DNA of 64,000 nt from Paenibacillus curdlanolyticus YK9 (GTDB lineage: Bacteria; Bacillota; Bacilli; Paenibacillales; Paenibacillaceae): positions 390,363-454,362 of the forward strand of contig NZ_AEDD01000003.1 in NCBI RefSeq assembly GCF_000179615.1, read 5' to 3'. The stretch's first letter is position 1. Every line of letters begins with the position of its first letter. The position numbers were made by a program, and so were the translations under genes. This document shows positions 25,971 through 35,793 of this stretch, in pieces. The notes beneath the pieces are model-generated. The model was not told the origin of the DNA and did no database searches. It saw nothing but the letters and a program-made list of their open reading frames with translations.

Positions 25971-26715
25971 AAGTCGATTCACCTACTTGTGTGGAAGTGT
26001 GAGACTGCGGCTTGCTCGGGCGCTTGCGCTTCAGTTCGCTGCGATCCATCTTCGTAATGAGCGTCAGCATCGGCAGCTCCAGCGCCTTCTCGATGTCACG
26101 CTCTGTTTTGATCGTGTCATCCATATAGTCCAGTAAGAATGCTAATCCAACCGCAAGCATCGCCGAGACGATGAAGCTGATCATCAAGCTGGAGAACGGA
26201 TCCATGTTTATCGGATGTGGATTCGTTGCACTCACATTTGCTTCGTTTAACACCGTCACGTTATCGACTTTCATGATGCTTGGATTTTGCCCTTTGAAAA
26301 TCTTTGCGATAGCGTTCACGGCTTTGGCAGCCTGTGGGTACGAAGTGCTTGCGAAGGTGATGTCCATTATCTGCGACTCATTGCTTGAGCTAACCGATAC
26401 GCCGGATATGAGCTGATCAGAGCTCAGTCCCAGATCCGGATAAGCTGCCGCTACCTTATCCATGATCGCCTTCGACTTAATAATCTCCTTGTAGGAGTTG
26501 ATGACCATCAGGTTTGTTTGAATGAGGTTATAATCGAGCATCGAGATCCCGTTATACTCGTAGGATTGATTCACCACGAGTTTTGCCGATGCGGAGTAGA
26601 CAGGGGTTGTGTAGAAGAAGCCTTTAATGCCGGATAAGATACAAGCGACCAACACAATTGATATGATCAACCACTTGCGTTTCATGACCGTTTGGATATA
26701 TTCTTTGAGTTCCAC
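25954..26715 (-). CDS. cpsC: Wzz/CpsC-type polysaccharide chain-length regulator
   Basis: A 253-aa protein with two membrane helices (about 17-36 and 180-200) flanking an extracytoplasmic domain. The N-terminal MELKEYIQTVMKRKWLI and C-terminal DDTIKTERDIEKALELPML segments are typical of CpsC/YwqC, the activator of the CpsD kinase. The proline-containing stretch (NPHPINMDPFSS) before the second helix is the usual P-rich motif. Start is a GTG with GGAGGCGCTAAGAC in front. A polar tail with RKRPSKPQ follows and probably contacts the kinase. Confidence 0.93.
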   Translation of the reverse strand: MELKEYIQTVMKRKWLIISIVLVACILSGIKGFFYTTPVYSASAKLVVNQSYEYNGISMLDYNLIQTNLMVINSYKEIIKSKAIMDKVAAAYPDLGLSSDQLISGVSVSSSNESQIMDITFASTSYPQAAKAVNAIAKIFKGQNPSIMKVDNVTVLNEANVSATNPHPINMDPFSSLMISFIVSAMLAVGLAFLLDYMDDTIKTERDIEKALELPMLTLITKMDRSELKRKRPSKPQSHTSTQVGESTYVPAK

Positions 26716-26730
26716 GTCTTAGCGCCTCCA

Positions 26731-27189
26731 TTATGTGTAGATAGAGTTGATAGACCCGATTCCGGTTCGCATAACCCGCCTATAATAGGTATGAATTCGA
26801 CTGGTCTCTATCGGCTCAGCGAGCAATCTCTCGTTCAGCCGTTTAATAACTTCATTCTTCGGAATGCTTGTGTGTGTAAACTCTAGCTTGTAGCGATACA
26901 TATTGTGTCTTTGTTCACGTCCACAAATAATACCGACAACGCATACCTGGCGATCTTGAAGCTTGAAGCTCACTGCTATACGATAGCCGTCCGCTATCGG
27001 AAAACGAAGAATAGAATCAAACGCCAACTCATCCGGCTGAATCGAACGAATGAGCACCTTCGTTGTTTTCGCCTGTACTTGCTGGCCCGCCACTTCACTT
27101 ATCGTAATGGTGGCGAGTTTGACATTCGTCAGTTTTAGTCGAACGTTCGCATTTTGTTTGAAGGATTGATAAGCTGTAGTTTCCATCAT
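26731..27189 (-). CDS. PilZ-like domain protein at the head of the EPS operon
   Basis: A 152-aa protein with a PilZ-like strand order: KVLIRSIQPDELAFDSILRF, IAVSFKL, VCVVGIICGR and MYRYKLEFT, followed by a helix (NEVIKRLNERLL). It shares this layout, including L-R-F-P, with the protein at 2386-2799. The canonical c-di-GMP motifs RxxxR and D/NxSxxG are not clear, so it may be a degenerate or ligand-free PilZ protein. GGGGGTGA precedes the start. It is the first gene of the EPS operon, 15 bases before cpsC, and its upstream region carries palindromes of the XRE type. Confidence 0.7.
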   Translation of the reverse strand: MMETTAYQSFKQNANVRLKLTNVKLATITISEVAGQQVQAKTTKVLIRSIQPDELAFDSILRFPIADGYRIAVSFKLQDRQVCVVGIICGREQRHNMYRYKLEFTHTSIPKNEVIKRLNERLLAEPIETSRIHTYYRRVMRTGIGSINSIYT

Positions 27190-27267
27190 TCACCCCCGAG
27201 TCTATATTTCCGGCCTTGCGCATAAAATCCGAACATTCGGGAAATACTGCAATTTAGGCGACATCTT

Positions 27268-27319
27268 GATACATTTCGTATCCCTTTTTCATTTCTAGCT
27301 TTACGATACAATACGTAAC
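27268..27319. promoter_or_regulatory. Two palindromic operator-like sites between EPS operon and XRE gene
   Basis: Site 1 (27268-27282) is GATACA-TTT-CGTATC, 11 of 12 arm matches to the perfect palindromes at 7537 and 35751. Site 2 (27305-27319) is GATACA-ATA-CGTAAC, 10 of 12 matches, and contains a TACAAT that could be a plus-strand -10 box. They lie 79 bases upstream of the EPS operon start and 113-164 bases upstream of the XRE start. Autoregulation and control of the EPS operon are inferred. Confidence 0.55.
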
Positions 27320-27431
27320 ATATCAAGGGCTTTTCATCGTTGTTTTCAAAAATTGCGACGTTTTGTTGCATCGCATGCATTTCTTTAAATTCCGTATTAA
27401 TATGGGTATATCGAGTGTTAGGAGGGAAAGG

Positions 27432-27815
27432 ATGAACATCGGAACGCGCATCGCACACCTGCGGGAGCAGCGTGGGTGGACACAGGAGCAGACCTCTCAT
27501 TCGCTAGGCATATCGCGAGCTGCCCTGTCCCATTACGAGAAGAACCGGCGTGAACCGGATACAGAGACACTTACTAAGTTTGCCGACTTGTTCAATGTGA
27601 CGATCGACTTCCTAGTCGGGCGCACGAATAAATCTGAACAGGTACTAGACCCTCAAGTTCGCGAGTTCGTCGAACAAACGGAACAAGATCCACTCGAGCT
27701 ATCGGATGAAGACTTGTTGAAGAAGTTCGCACTTACGATTGACGGAATGGAATTGACTCCGGATGAAGCCAAGCGATTTATCGCTTTTATTCGTTATGAA
27801 CGTTCTATGCGTTGA
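27432..27815 (+). CDS. XRE-family transcriptional regulator
   Basis: A 127-aa repressor-like protein. The helix-turn-helix fills the N-terminus: IGTRIAHLREQRGWTQEQTSHSLGISRAALSHYEKNRREPDTETLTKFADLF, followed by NVTIDFLVGR. The C-terminal half is helical (ELSDEDLLKKFALTIDGMELTPDEAKRFIAFIRYERS) and probably dimerises. It resembles Xre of the B. subtilis PBSX element and SinR-type regulators in layout. The ATG at 27432 follows GGAGGGAAAG. It is divergent from the EPS operon, with two palindromes in between, which suggests it controls itself and that operon. Targets at 7537 and 35751 are proposed in the findings. Confidence 0.9.
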   Translation: MNIGTRIAHLREQRGWTQEQTSHSLGISRAALSHYEKNRREPDTETLTKFADLFNVTIDFLVGRTNKSEQVLDPQVREFVEQTEQDPLELSDEDLLKKFALTIDGMELTPDEAKRFIAFIRYERSMR

Positions 27816-28070
27816 GAAAAATGCAATGCACGCCTAGTGTCCTAGAGACCTGAAACGAAATAGGATTAATTTGTAAAGCCAGCATATTTATTGCTCGCTT
27901 TTCTTTCGACATTCGACATAATCTCCCAAAAATAATGTTGTGCCAGTAACAGGGTGTGACATACTGCTTGCTTCTTATAGACTATAATTGGAGTAATTAT
28001 ACAGATAGAGAGAGATGGAGAAGAAACTATGGACTGGAAGATTGATGGGATGAAGAAAGAGGAGAAAATA

Positions 28071-28229
28071 ATGGATAAGACTCATGCGCCCCCAACGCCA
28101 GCTGTGCGTGACGAGGTCACGACGATTGATATCAGGCATATCTTAACGCAACTAGGAATCGATGAAGCAGCCTGGCAAGCTTTTAAGAACCAACCACCTT
28201 CAAGCAATTCCGCAACGGATCAAACATAG
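28071..28229 (+). CDS. Small hypothetical protein
   Basis: A 52-aa protein (longer alternative of 66 aa from 28029) that I do not recognise. The core TTIDIRHILTQLGIDEAAWQAFKNQ looks like an amphipathic helical segment; the ends are Pro-, Ser- and Thr-rich. The ATG at 28071 has an excellent site (AGAGGAG then AAAATA). A TATAAT box (27981-27986) upstream and a perfect terminator 40 bases downstream make it an independent small transcription unit. Lying next to the XRE gene it could be an anti-repressor, but it shows no SinI-like motif. Confidence 0.6.
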   Translation: MDKTHAPPTPAVRDEVTTIDIRHILTQLGIDEAAWQAFKNQPPSSNSATDQT

Positions 28230-28267
28230 CACTTTTTTTTACAATAAAAATAAAACGCATACATATT

Positions 28268-28302
28268 GAAACCCCCGAGCGGCTTAGCTGCTCGGGGGTT
28301 TC
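28268..28302. terminator. Intrinsic terminator of the small ORF
   Basis: A perfect 13-bp stem, GAAACCCCCGAGC with GCTCGGGGGTTTC, closes a 9-base loop; the plus-strand arm itself ends in TTT. It is probably bidirectional in this convergent gap. Confidence 0.85.
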
Positions 28303-28312
28303 GCTTTGGAAC

Positions 28313-28351
28313 TAAAAAAGCAGCGCGTACCTGTGAAGAGGTACGCGCTGC
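28313..28351 (-). terminator. Intrinsic terminator of gltB
   Basis: A perfect 13-bp stem, GCAGCGCGTACCT with AGGTACGCGCTGC, and six T on the minus strand directly after it, 26 bases past the gltB stop. Confidence 0.9.
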
Positions 28352-28376
28352 CGAAGCTTAACGAAAAGCTAGAATC

Positions 28377-31300
28377 CTATACGCGTGCAAGCTCGCGCTT
28401 GTTCGCTTCGAATGCTTCCAGGAGCGCTGCATCGCCTTCGAACCCTTTGTCCTTGGCTTTGCTGATTTGCTCCAGCATCTTCTTGTAATCTTTCGGGATA
28501 ACCTTCACGAATTTCGTAATGGATTCATTCCAGTTGTTCAAGATCTGTTGTCCTGGCGCGCTGCCTGTATGCTGAACATGGCGCTCAATCATGCTGCGAA
28601 GCTCAGCTGCATCGGCTTCTTCCTCAACACGCTCCAACAGAACCATCTCAAGGTTGCAGTTCGAGTAGAATGCGTTGTGCTCATCCCACACGTATGCAAT
28701 ACCGCCGGACATACCGGCTGCGAAGTTACGGCCGGTTTCGCCGAGAACAACAACGCGTCCGCCTGTCATATATTCGCATCCGTGGTCGCCTACGCCTTCA
28801 ACGACAACGTTAACGCCAGAGTTACGTACAGCAAAGCGCTCGCCTGCGCTGCCGCGAATGTAAGCTTCGCCGCTAGTCGCGCCATAGAATGCCGTATTGC
28901 CGATAATAACGTTCTCTTCGGCGACGAATGTTGCTTTCGGCGACGGAGCTACGATGATTTTACCGCCGGACAATCCTTTGCCCACATAGTCATTGGAATC
29001 GCCTTCGATCGAGAGCGTAATGCCCTTCGGTACGAATGCGCCGAAGCTTTGACCAGCGGTACCAACAAAGTGGTAACGAATTGTATCTTCCGGCAACCCT
29101 TTCGAGCCATAACGCGAAGTGACTTCGCTGCCCAGAATCGTACCGACAACGCGGTTCGTATTCAGAATCGGGAACGTGCCTTCAACCTTCGCGCCATTCT
29201 CAAGCGCCGGCTTCGCGTTCGGTACGAGCTGCTGCATATCAAGCGACAGCTCCAGACCGTGGTTCTGCTCTTGTACATTGTGGCGGAATGCGCCTTGCGG
29301 CACTTCCGGCTGGTACAGCAGCGGCGCCAGATCTACGCCTTTCGCTTTGTAGTGACCGATCAGCTCTTTCGTTTCCAGAACGTCAACGCGACCTACCATC
29401 TCGTTGATCGTACGGAAGCCAAGCTCTGCCATCACTTCACGAAGCTCTTCTGCGATGAAACGCAGGTAGTTTACAACGTGGCTTGGATCGCCCATGAACT
29501 TCGCGCGAAGCTCTGGATTTTGCGTAGCAACGCCGACCGGACAAGTATCCAATTGGCAAACACGCATCATAACGCAGCCCAGTACGATAAGCGGAGCTGT
29601 CGAGAAGCCATACTCTTCAGCGCCAAGCAGCGCAGCGATTGCAACGTCGCGCCCGTTCATCATTTTGCCGTCCGTCTCGATGACAATGCGGTCACGCAGG
29701 TTGTTCAGCATCAGCGTTTGATGCGTCTCTGCAAGACCAAGCTCCCATGGCAAACCTGCATGGCGAATCGAGTTCATCGGGGATGCGCCCGTACCGCCGT
29801 CATAACCGGATACCATGATGACATCCGCGCGTCCTTTGGCAACGCCGGCAGCAATCGTGCCTACGCCTACCTCGGAAACGAGCTTCACGTTAATGCGAGC
29901 GCGCGGGTTCGCGTTCTTCAGGTCATGAATCAGCTCGGCCAAGTCCTCGATCGAGTAGATATCATGATGCGGCGGAGGCGAGATCAAGCCAACGCCTGGC
30001 GTCGAGCCGCGAACTTCCGCTACCCAAGGATATACTTTCAGGCCCGGCAGCTGGCCGCCTTCGCCCGGTTTTGCGCCTTGCGCCATTTTGATCTGAATCT
30101 CGTCCGCGTTTACCAAGTATTCGCTCGTTACGCCGAAACGTCCCGATGCTACCTGCTTGATTGCGCTGCGACGGGAATCGCCGTTCGCGTCCGGCGTGAA
30201 ACGAGCCGGATCTTCGCCGCCTTCGCCCGTATTGGATTTGCCGCCAAGGCGGTTCATCGCAATCGCGAGGCTTTCATGCGCTTCTTTACTGATCGAGCCG
30301 AACGACATTGCGCCTGTTTTGAACCGTTTTACAATCGATTCTACCGATTCGACTTCGTCGATCGATACTGGCGTAAGTCCTTTCTTGAACGACAGCAGCG
30401 AACGAAGCGTCAGATGCTTCTTGTTCTCGCCTTGAATGAGCGAGGAGAATTTCTTGTACAGCTTGTAGTCGTTCGAACGGGATGCCATCTGCAGCGTGTG
30501 GATCGTCTGCGGGCTGAACAAATGGTCCTCGCCGTCTTTACGCCATTGGTATTCACCGCCGGAATCGAGTTCCTTCTCGCTGCCCTCTTGCTCGGCAAAC
30601 GCGCGGTTGTGGTGCTTCAACGTCTCTTCAGCAATAACCTCAAGGCCGATGCCGCCGATGCGCGAAGGCGTCCAAGTGAAGTATTGGTCGATGAACTCTT
30701 CGTTCAAGCCCACTGCTTCGAATATTTGAGCGCCGCGATACGATTGGATCGTCGAAATGCCCATTTTGGACAATACTTTGACGACGCCCTTCGTCGCTGC
30801 TTTGATGTAGTTTTTAACGGCCTTCTCATGCTTCACGTTACGCAGCATGCCTTGGCGGATCATGTCATCCAGCGACTCGAATACGAGGTAAGGATTGACT
30901 GCACTTACGCCATAGCCAAGCAGCAATGCGTAGTGGTGAACCTCACGCGGCTCGCCCGATTCGAGCAAGATGCTGACGCGCGTACGCGTGCCTTGGCGAA
31001 TCAAATGGTGATGCAATGCGGAAACCGCAAGCAGCGATGGAATCGCCGCATTCTCTTTGTCGACGCCACGGTCAGACAGAATGAGAACGTTATGGCCTCT
31101 CGCGATGACGCGGTCAGCGGATTCGTTCAGCACGTTCAGCGCTTCGCGAAGACCCTCTGCGCCTTTCTCTGCGTCGAAGAAGATCGGAAGCGTGATCGAC
31201 TTAAAGCCTTCGCGGCGCACATGGCGCAGCTTCGCAAACTCTTCGTTGCTCAGAATCGGCGTCTCCAGCGTAATGTGGCGAGCGCTCTCCGGCTCTGGCT

Positions 31301-32972
31301 TCAGCAGGTTGCGTTCCGAACCGATCGTCGTCACCGTCGAAGTGACAAGCTCTTCGCGGATAGCGTCAATTGGCGGGTTCGTTACTTGCGCGAACAGCTG
31401 CTTGAAGTAGTTGTACAGGCGCTGCGGACGCTCCGACAAAATGGCGAGCGGCGCATCGTAGCCCATCGAAGAGATAGGCTCCATGCCTGTGCCAGCCATC
31501 GGCTCAAGCACTTTGCGCACGTCCTCGAACGTGTAGCCGAATGCCTGCTGGCGCTGCTGCACCGTCTCATGGTTAGGCTCAGGCAGCTCTGGCGCATCTG
31601 GCAAGCCATCGAGGCCGATCAAATGCTCGTCGAGCCATTGACGGTACGGATTTTGCTCTGCGATCGATTTCTTTACTTCTTCGTCCGAAATGATGCGGCC
31701 TTCCTTCGTATCGACAATCAGCATGCGTCCTGGACGCAGACGATCTTTGTACAAAATCTCTTCCGGCGCGATCTCAACCGTTCCCGCCTCGGAGCCGAGA
31801 ATGATATGATCGTCCTTCGTTACGTAGTAACGCGCTGGACGCAATCCGTTACGGTCAAGCGTTGCGCCGATCATCGTGCCGTCCGTGAATGCCATTGCAG
31901 CTGGTCCGTCCCATGGCTCCATCAGGCAAGCATGGTATTCGTAGAATGCTTTCTTCTCGTCGCTCATCGTCTCATGCGCAGACCATGGCTCTGGCACCAT
32001 CATCATCATCGCATGCGGCAGCGAACGGCCGGATAGATACATAAACTCCAGAACGTTATCAAACATAGCCGTATCCGAACCGTCCGGGTTAATGACAGGC
32101 TTAATTTTCTCCAAATCATCGCCGAATAATTCCGTCTCGAACAACGATTGGCGGGCATGCATCCAGTTCACGTTACCGCGAAGCGTATTGATCTCGCCGT
32201 TATGAATCATGTAATGGAACGGATGCGCGCGCTCCCAGCTTGGGAACGTGTTCGTACTGAAACGGGAGTGAACGAGCGCCATTGCCGTTACGACATCTTC
32301 ATTATTGAGCTCGACATAGAAGGAACGAACCTGCTCCGTCGTAAGCATGCCTTTGTATACGATCTTCTTCGTCGACAGGCTGGAGAAGTAGAACTTGTCC
32401 GCGCCCTCTGCGCCGCCGAAGCGAATAGCCAGCTCCGCACGCTTGCGGATCACATACAGCTTGCGCTCGAATGCGAGCTCGCCGTTCAATGCAGCATTTT
32501 TGCCGATAAAGACTTGTCGTACGTAAGGCTTCACTTTAAGCGCGGATTCGCCCAGCTTGCTATCATTCGTCGGGACCGTACGCCAGCCAATCAGCGTTTG
32601 GCCTTCCTCGCGGATGATCGCTTCAAGCTTGCGCTCTTGCTCAGCGCGGATTTCATCCTCGAGCGGCAGGAACAGCATGCCCACTGCATACTCGCCTTCC
32701 GCTGGCAGCTCGATGCCCTCGCTCTTCAACTCTTGCTTGAAGAATGCATGCGGAACCTGAAGCATGATGCCTGCGCCATCGCCTGTGTTCGGTTCGCTGC
32801 CTTGTCCGCCGCGATGCTCCATGTTCTCAAGAAGCGTAAGCGCTTGGCGAATGATTTTGTGCGATTTCAACCCCTTAATGTTAGCCACGAAGCCCATGCC
32901 GCAAGCGTCTTTCTCATACTGCGGGTTATAGAGGCCCTGCTTGGGTGGCAAGCCAAAAATTTTCTCTTTCAT
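28377..32972 (-). CDS. gltB: Glutamate synthase large subunit
   Basis: A 1531-aa amidotransferase that makes glutamate from glutamine and 2-oxoglutarate. A short propeptide precedes the catalytic Cys24 ([15 protein letters not shown]), and the N-terminal Ntn glutaminase covers about 24-430. The FMN-binding synthase domain includes [22 protein letters not shown] and [17 protein letters not shown]. The iron-sulfur cysteines are in [19 protein letters not shown]. The C-terminal GXGXG repeat domain closes the protein. Length is normal. RBS is AGAAAGG. The small subunit gltD is not next to it in this window. The antisense strand carries a very long open frame that is a coding shadow. Confidence 0.97.
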   Translation of the reverse strand: MKEKIFGLPPKQGLYNPQYEKDACGMGFVANIKGLKSHKIIRQALTLLENMEHRGGQGSEPNTGDGAGIMLQVPHAFFKQELKSEGIELPAEGEYAVGMLFLPLEDEIRAEQERKLEAIIREEGQTLIGWRTVPTNDSKLGESALKVKPYVRQVFIGKNAALNGELAFERKLYVIRKRAELAIRFGGAEGADKFYFSSLSTKKIVYKGMLTTEQVRSFYVELNNEDVVTAMALVHSRFSTNTFPSWERAHPFHYMIHNGEINTLRGNVNWMHARQSLFETELFGDDLEKIKPVINPDGSDTAMFDNVLEFMYLSGRSLPHAMMMMVPEPWSAHETMSDEKKAFYEYHACLMEPWDGPAAMAFTDGTMIGATLDRNGLRPARYYVTKDDHIILGSEAGTVEIAPEEILYKDRLRPGRMLIVDTKEGRIISDEEVKKSIAEQNPYRQWLDEHLIGLDGLPDAPELPEPNHETVQQRQQAFGYTFEDVRKVLEPMAGTGMEPISSMGYDAPLAILSERPQRLYNYFKQLFAQVTNPPIDAIREELVTSTVTTIGSERNLLKPEPESARHITLETPILSNEEFAKLRHVRREGFKSITLPIFFDAEKGAEGLREALNVLNESADRVIARGHNVLILSDRGVDKENAAIPSLLAVSALHHHLIRQGTRTRVSILLESGEPREVHHYALLLGYGVSAVNPYLVFESLDDMIRQGMLRNVKHEKAVKNYIKAATKGVVKVLSKMGISTIQSYRGAQIFEAVGLNEEFIDQYFTWTPSRIGGIGLEVIAEETLKHHNRAFAEQEGSEKELDSGGEYQWRKDGEDHLFSPQTIHTLQMASRSNDYKLYKKFSSLIQGENKKHLTLRSLLSFKKGLTPVSIDEVESVESIVKRFKTGAMSFGSISKEAHESLAIAMNRLGGKSNTGEGGEDPARFTPDANGDSRRSAIKQVASGRFGVTSEYLVNADEIQIKMAQGAKPGEGGQLPGLKVYPWVAEVRGSTPGVGLISPPPHHDIYSIEDLAELIHDLKNANPRARINVKLVSEVGVGTIAAGVAKGRADVIMVSGYDGGTGASPMNSIRHAGLPWELGLAETHQTLMLNNLRDRIVIETDGKMMNGRDVAIAALLGAEEYGFSTAPLIVLGCVMMRVCQLDTCPVGVATQNPELRAKFMGDPSHVVNYLRFIAEELREVMAELGFRTINEMVGRVDVLETKELIGHYKAKGVDLAPLLYQPEVPQGAFRHNVQEQNHGLELSLDMQQLVPNAKPALENGAKVEGTFPILNTNRVVGTILGSEVTSRYGSKGLPEDTIRYHFVGTAGQSFGAFVPKGITLSIEGDSNDYVGKGLSGGKIIVAPSPKATFVAEENVIIGNTAFYGATSGEAYIRGSAGERFAVRNSGVNVVVEGVGDHGCEYMTGGRVVVLGETGRNFAAGMSGGIAYVWDEHNAFYSNCNLEMVLLERVEEEADAAELRSMIERHVQHTGSAPGQQILNNWNESITKFVKVIPKDYKKMLEQISKAKDKGFEGDAALLEAFEANKRELARV

Positions 32973-33317
32973 TGCAACGCAACCTTTCTATAATAGAAGA
33001 TTTTTGGTTTACCTTTCGGTAAGTCGGTACGGGCCCGAGCCAATTAACACTTCATTTCCGGCTTGTTATATCTTAGAATGGAAATTACATGCGGGACTAT
33101 CTCTCTAAAATGAGTGCGTGATCCCCGATTACGCAGCCGTTTTCCGACGATTATTTAATTATTTTAACATTACGGTAATTACGAATCAATTTAATATTTT
33201 TATGGCGCCGATAAAGAGAGGTTTATGCAGAATCCGAACATTACACGAGATGACACATCTTCTTGTCCGGCTTTTCGAAGATTTATGCTTTTATCATATC
33301 AAAAGGATGTGGGCGAA
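32973..33317. other. Intergenic region between divergent gltB and SGNH hydrolase genes
   Basis: This AT-rich 345-base gap holds the leaders of two divergent genes. Apart from the gltB ribosome binding site and a small ACC-TTTC-GGT hairpin near 33012-33022, I see no clear riboswitch, operator or small gene. ATCTC...GAGT near 33105 is only a weak match to a GltC-like box. Confidence 0.4.
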
Positions 33318-34628
33318 TTGTATAGCAAGTTAAGGAAGCCTTTCGCGAGACAGGCTGCTGCCTTGTCTTTAGCGGCTATTATTGCAGGAGGAACAGCGCT
33401 TCCAAGCTTCCCTGCTGCGTTGGGCGGAAGCCACTTCGCAGCAACTAGCGCGTATGCCGCTGCGGCTGCTGCTGACGAGTATCGCATCGTCGCGCTAGGA
33501 GACTCCCTTACGGTCGGTTACACGCACGGCATGGAAAATGAAGCAAACCCTGCGCCTTACGGCTATGTAGAGCGCGTTTATGAGCAAGCGCTATTCCAAG
33601 GGCTTCGCGCCTCGGTCAGCAACTATGGCATTCTTGGCCTGACGACAGAGGAGCTGGACCGTTACGTGGAAGCAGCGCTTAAAGGCGAAACGATCAAGCC
33701 GTCAGACTTGCCTGGCGGAAACGGCCATGACCCTCGCATCGCCCAGCTTGCAGCAGCTACGCCGCAGCTGTTCGCGGATGTTGAGAAAGCAGATCTCGTC
33801 GTTATGGCGATCGGATCGAATGATTTTCTAACCGTGTTCCAGCAGTTTAAAGACGGACACGCCGAGGAGCTTATTCAGGCAATGCTTCCCGTATACGAGC
33901 AGCAGCTCGAAGCTGCCGTCCGCGCTGTAATCGGCATCAATCCGCATGCTGAGATTGTCGTCTCCGATTTGTACAATCCTGCGCCGAACGATAAGCGTTT
34001 CGTCAGCGAGAGCGACTACAAGCTGCTGGCACAGGCAAGCGCTGATATCCGCACTCGGATCGAGGCTGTCGTCAAACGCTTGAAGGATGATGGCTACAAT
34101 ACGCGCGTTGCGTACGTGGCCGATGATTTTGTAGGCAAGGAAGTCAGCTATACGACCGTGCTTACAGGCGATTTCCACCCGAATAACCGCGGTTATGAAG
34201 TCATGGGAAAAGCGTTTACTGAAGCTATCTGGGGTGCTTATCGCGTGCCTGCCAAGCGCGACGACAGCGTACCGATTTCTGTAGTCGTTGCCGGCAAGGA
34301 GCTCCAGACCGCGAACAAGCCGGTGCTGAAGAACAGCAAAACCTACGTCCCGATGCGGGACATTACCGATGCGATGGGCGCCAAGCTGCTGTGGAACAAC
34401 AAAACCCGCACGGCAACGGTCACGCTGGACGGCAAGGAAGTTGCGTTCACAATCGGCGCCAAAACGATGGTCGTCGATGGCAAGCCCGTCCCGATCGAGA
34501 CGCCGGCTTATCTCCAAACGGTAGGCAAGGAAAGCAAGACGTATTTGCCGTTGGCCGCATTGTCAGACGGCCTTGGCTTCCAGGTTGTATATCGAGGCAC
34601 GATTAAGACGGCATTTATTAATAAATAA
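33318..34628 (+). CDS. Secreted SGNH/GDSL hydrolase with copper-amine-oxidase-type stalk domain
   Basis: About 436 aa. A signal peptide (KLRKPFARQAAALSLAAIIAGG, cleavage near TSAYAA) leads to an SGNH esterase domain: ALGDSLTVGY (Ser nucleophile), GILGLTTEEL, AIGSNDFL and a C-terminal DFHPNNRG (Asp/His pair). The last 110 residues (VPMRDITDAMGAKLLWNNKTRTATV) form a copper amine oxidase N-terminal-like domain common in Paenibacillus surface proteins. The start is unsure. A TTG at 33318 with AAAGGAT upstream gives the cleanest signal peptide; the frame is open from 33225. It probably deacylates a cell-wall or polysaccharide ester. Confidence 0.9.
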   Translation: MYSKLRKPFARQAAALSLAAIIAGGTALPSFPAALGGSHFAATSAYAAAAAADEYRIVALGDSLTVGYTHGMENEANPAPYGYVERVYEQALFQGLRASVSNYGILGLTTEELDRYVEAALKGETIKPSDLPGGNGHDPRIAQLAAATPQLFADVEKADLVVMAIGSNDFLTVFQQFKDGHAEELIQAMLPVYEQQLEAAVRAVIGINPHAEIVVSDLYNPAPNDKRFVSESDYKLLAQASADIRTRIEAVVKRLKDDGYNTRVAYVADDFVGKEVSYTTVLTGDFHPNNRGYEVMGKAFTEAIWGAYRVPAKRDDSVPISVVVAGKELQTANKPVLKNSKTYVPMRDITDAMGAKLLWNNKTRTATVTLDGKEVAFTIGAKTMVVDGKPVPIETPAYLQTVGKESKTYLPLAALSDGLGFQVVYRGTIKTAFINK

Positions 34629-34634
34629 CGAAAC

Positions 34635-34690
34635 AAGGCCACCTGGCCCGATTATGACGGTTGAAACCGTCCTATCGGCCAGGCGGCCTT
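34635..34690. terminator. Bidirectional terminator between convergent genes
   Basis: AAGGCC-A-CCTGGCC pairs with GGCCAGG-C-GGCCTT, enclosing a second hairpin GACGGTT-GAAACCGTC. TTTTCT follows on the plus strand. It lies between the convergent SGNH and acyltransferase genes. Confidence 0.85.
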
Positions 34691-34692
34691 TT

Positions 34693-35727
34693 CTATACGG
34701 CTGCCGAAGCTTGATCCAACACTGGCGCTTTCCTTTTTTTCTTAAATAATCGATTGGTCAGCTTGACTTCAATGATGGTGTAAGAGAAATAGCCTAGAAT
34801 GGTGGCTAATAACAACCCGCCAACATAAGTCACAGCTACACTCGCATAGTCAGGCAACGGCAGCTTGCCCATTACTTTTTGAAATGGAAACAGTCCGAAC
34901 GGATGGAGCAAATAAAAGCTATAGCTTATTGTGCCATAAAACTGCATGACCCTCGTATTCAAAAAATCCGTTAACAAGCCATACTCTCTAGCCATCATTG
35001 CAAAGAAACAAACGCCCAGAACGACACCTAGATAAACCTGATGGTAATAAGCGCAAAAGTAAATGCCAACAAGCGCAATGATCGAATAATATTTCGCTAT
35101 CTTGATGTCCAAATTCATGCTCTTTAATTTATCCGAAATAAAGTACACGATCGTTCCGCTTAAGAAAAACAACGCTCTCGGATATCTGTAGCACACAGCG
35201 ATGCAAATTGCGAGCCCCAGAAGCAATAAGAAATAGTGCATTGCTTTCCTGCCCGCATTTTTTCTTGAAACAAAGAAGATGGCACTCACGAGATAAAAAG
35301 CAAATTCGAAGCTCAACGTTCTGGAGTTTCGGACCACTTCTTCCAACGGGAACACACCTGGCAGCATAAACAGACTCGCCAAAAACGCAAACACATACTG
35401 CGTCGGATTTAATTCGCCTAGCCATTCAAACCCGATTAGAGGACCTGCGATAAACATGACCATCAGCAAAGGGATAAAAACCGGATAGATGCGTATAAAC
35501 CGGTTAATCACAAATTTCTTCACATTCCCGTGCTTCACAAGGCTCTGCACAATTAAGTATCCGCTAATGATGAAAAAAATATCGACGCCAATCTCAGCAA
35601 GCGTCCGTGTAGGGTACTCGTTAATCGTAAGGTATCCACCCGTTATAGACATCGAGATGACGTGGCCGACGAAAACCATCAATGCGCACATGCCTCGCAG
35701 TCCGTGAATGGAATGATTTTTGTTCAT
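34693..35727 (-). CDS. Membrane acyltransferase family 3 protein
   Basis: A 344-aa integral membrane protein with about ten helices. It begins HSIHGLRGMCALMVFVGHVISM, where the His and Arg are the catalytic pattern of OafA/NolL acyltransferases, then IFFIISGYLIVQSL and NRFIRIYPVFIPL. Such enzymes add acetyl or other acyl groups to sugars of surface polysaccharides or peptidoglycan. The ATG at 35727 has GGAGG in front; the frame extends 10 codons upstream. The promoter carries the same palindrome as the RiPP-like precursor, so co-regulation with the EPS/peptide locus is likely. Confidence 0.9.
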   Translation of the reverse strand: MNKNHSIHGLRGMCALMVFVGHVISMSITGGYLTINEYPTRTLAEIGVDIFFIISGYLIVQSLVKHGNVKKFVINRFIRIYPVFIPLLMVMFIAGPLIGFEWLGELNPTQYVFAFLASLFMLPGVFPLEEVVRNSRTLSFEFAFYLVSAIFFVSRKNAGRKAMHYFLLLLGLAICIAVCYRYPRALFFLSGTIVYFISDKLKSMNLDIKIAKYYSIIALVGIYFCAYYHQVYLGVVLGVCFFAMMAREYGLLTDFLNTRVMQFYGTISYSFYLLHPFGLFPFQKVMGKLPLPDYASVAVTYVGGLLLATILGYFSYTIIEVKLTNRLFKKKRKAPVLDQASAAV

Positions 35728-35750
35728 AGCTAATCCTCCAAACCCATTTT

Positions 35751-35786
35751 GATACATATTGTATCATTTGAGCTGAAGAAAGTCAT
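35751..35786 (-). promoter_or_regulatory. Acyltransferase promoter overlapped by the GATACA palindrome
   Basis: On the minus strand ATGACT (35781-35786) and TACAAT (35758-35763) are 17 bases apart. The perfect palindrome GATACA-ATA-TGTATC (35751-35765) covers the -10 box. This is the second perfect copy in the window. Confidence 0.7.
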
Positions 35787-35793
35787 CTAGTCT

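Noticed and set aside
28071-28229. SinI homologue
   Set aside because: The position near an XRE regulator is suggestive, but the SinI helical hook motif is not visible.
28467-32036. Antisense open frame of 1189 codons opposite gltB
   Set aside because: It is a coding shadow: no ribosome binding site, no recognisable domains, and it mirrors the codon bias of gltB.
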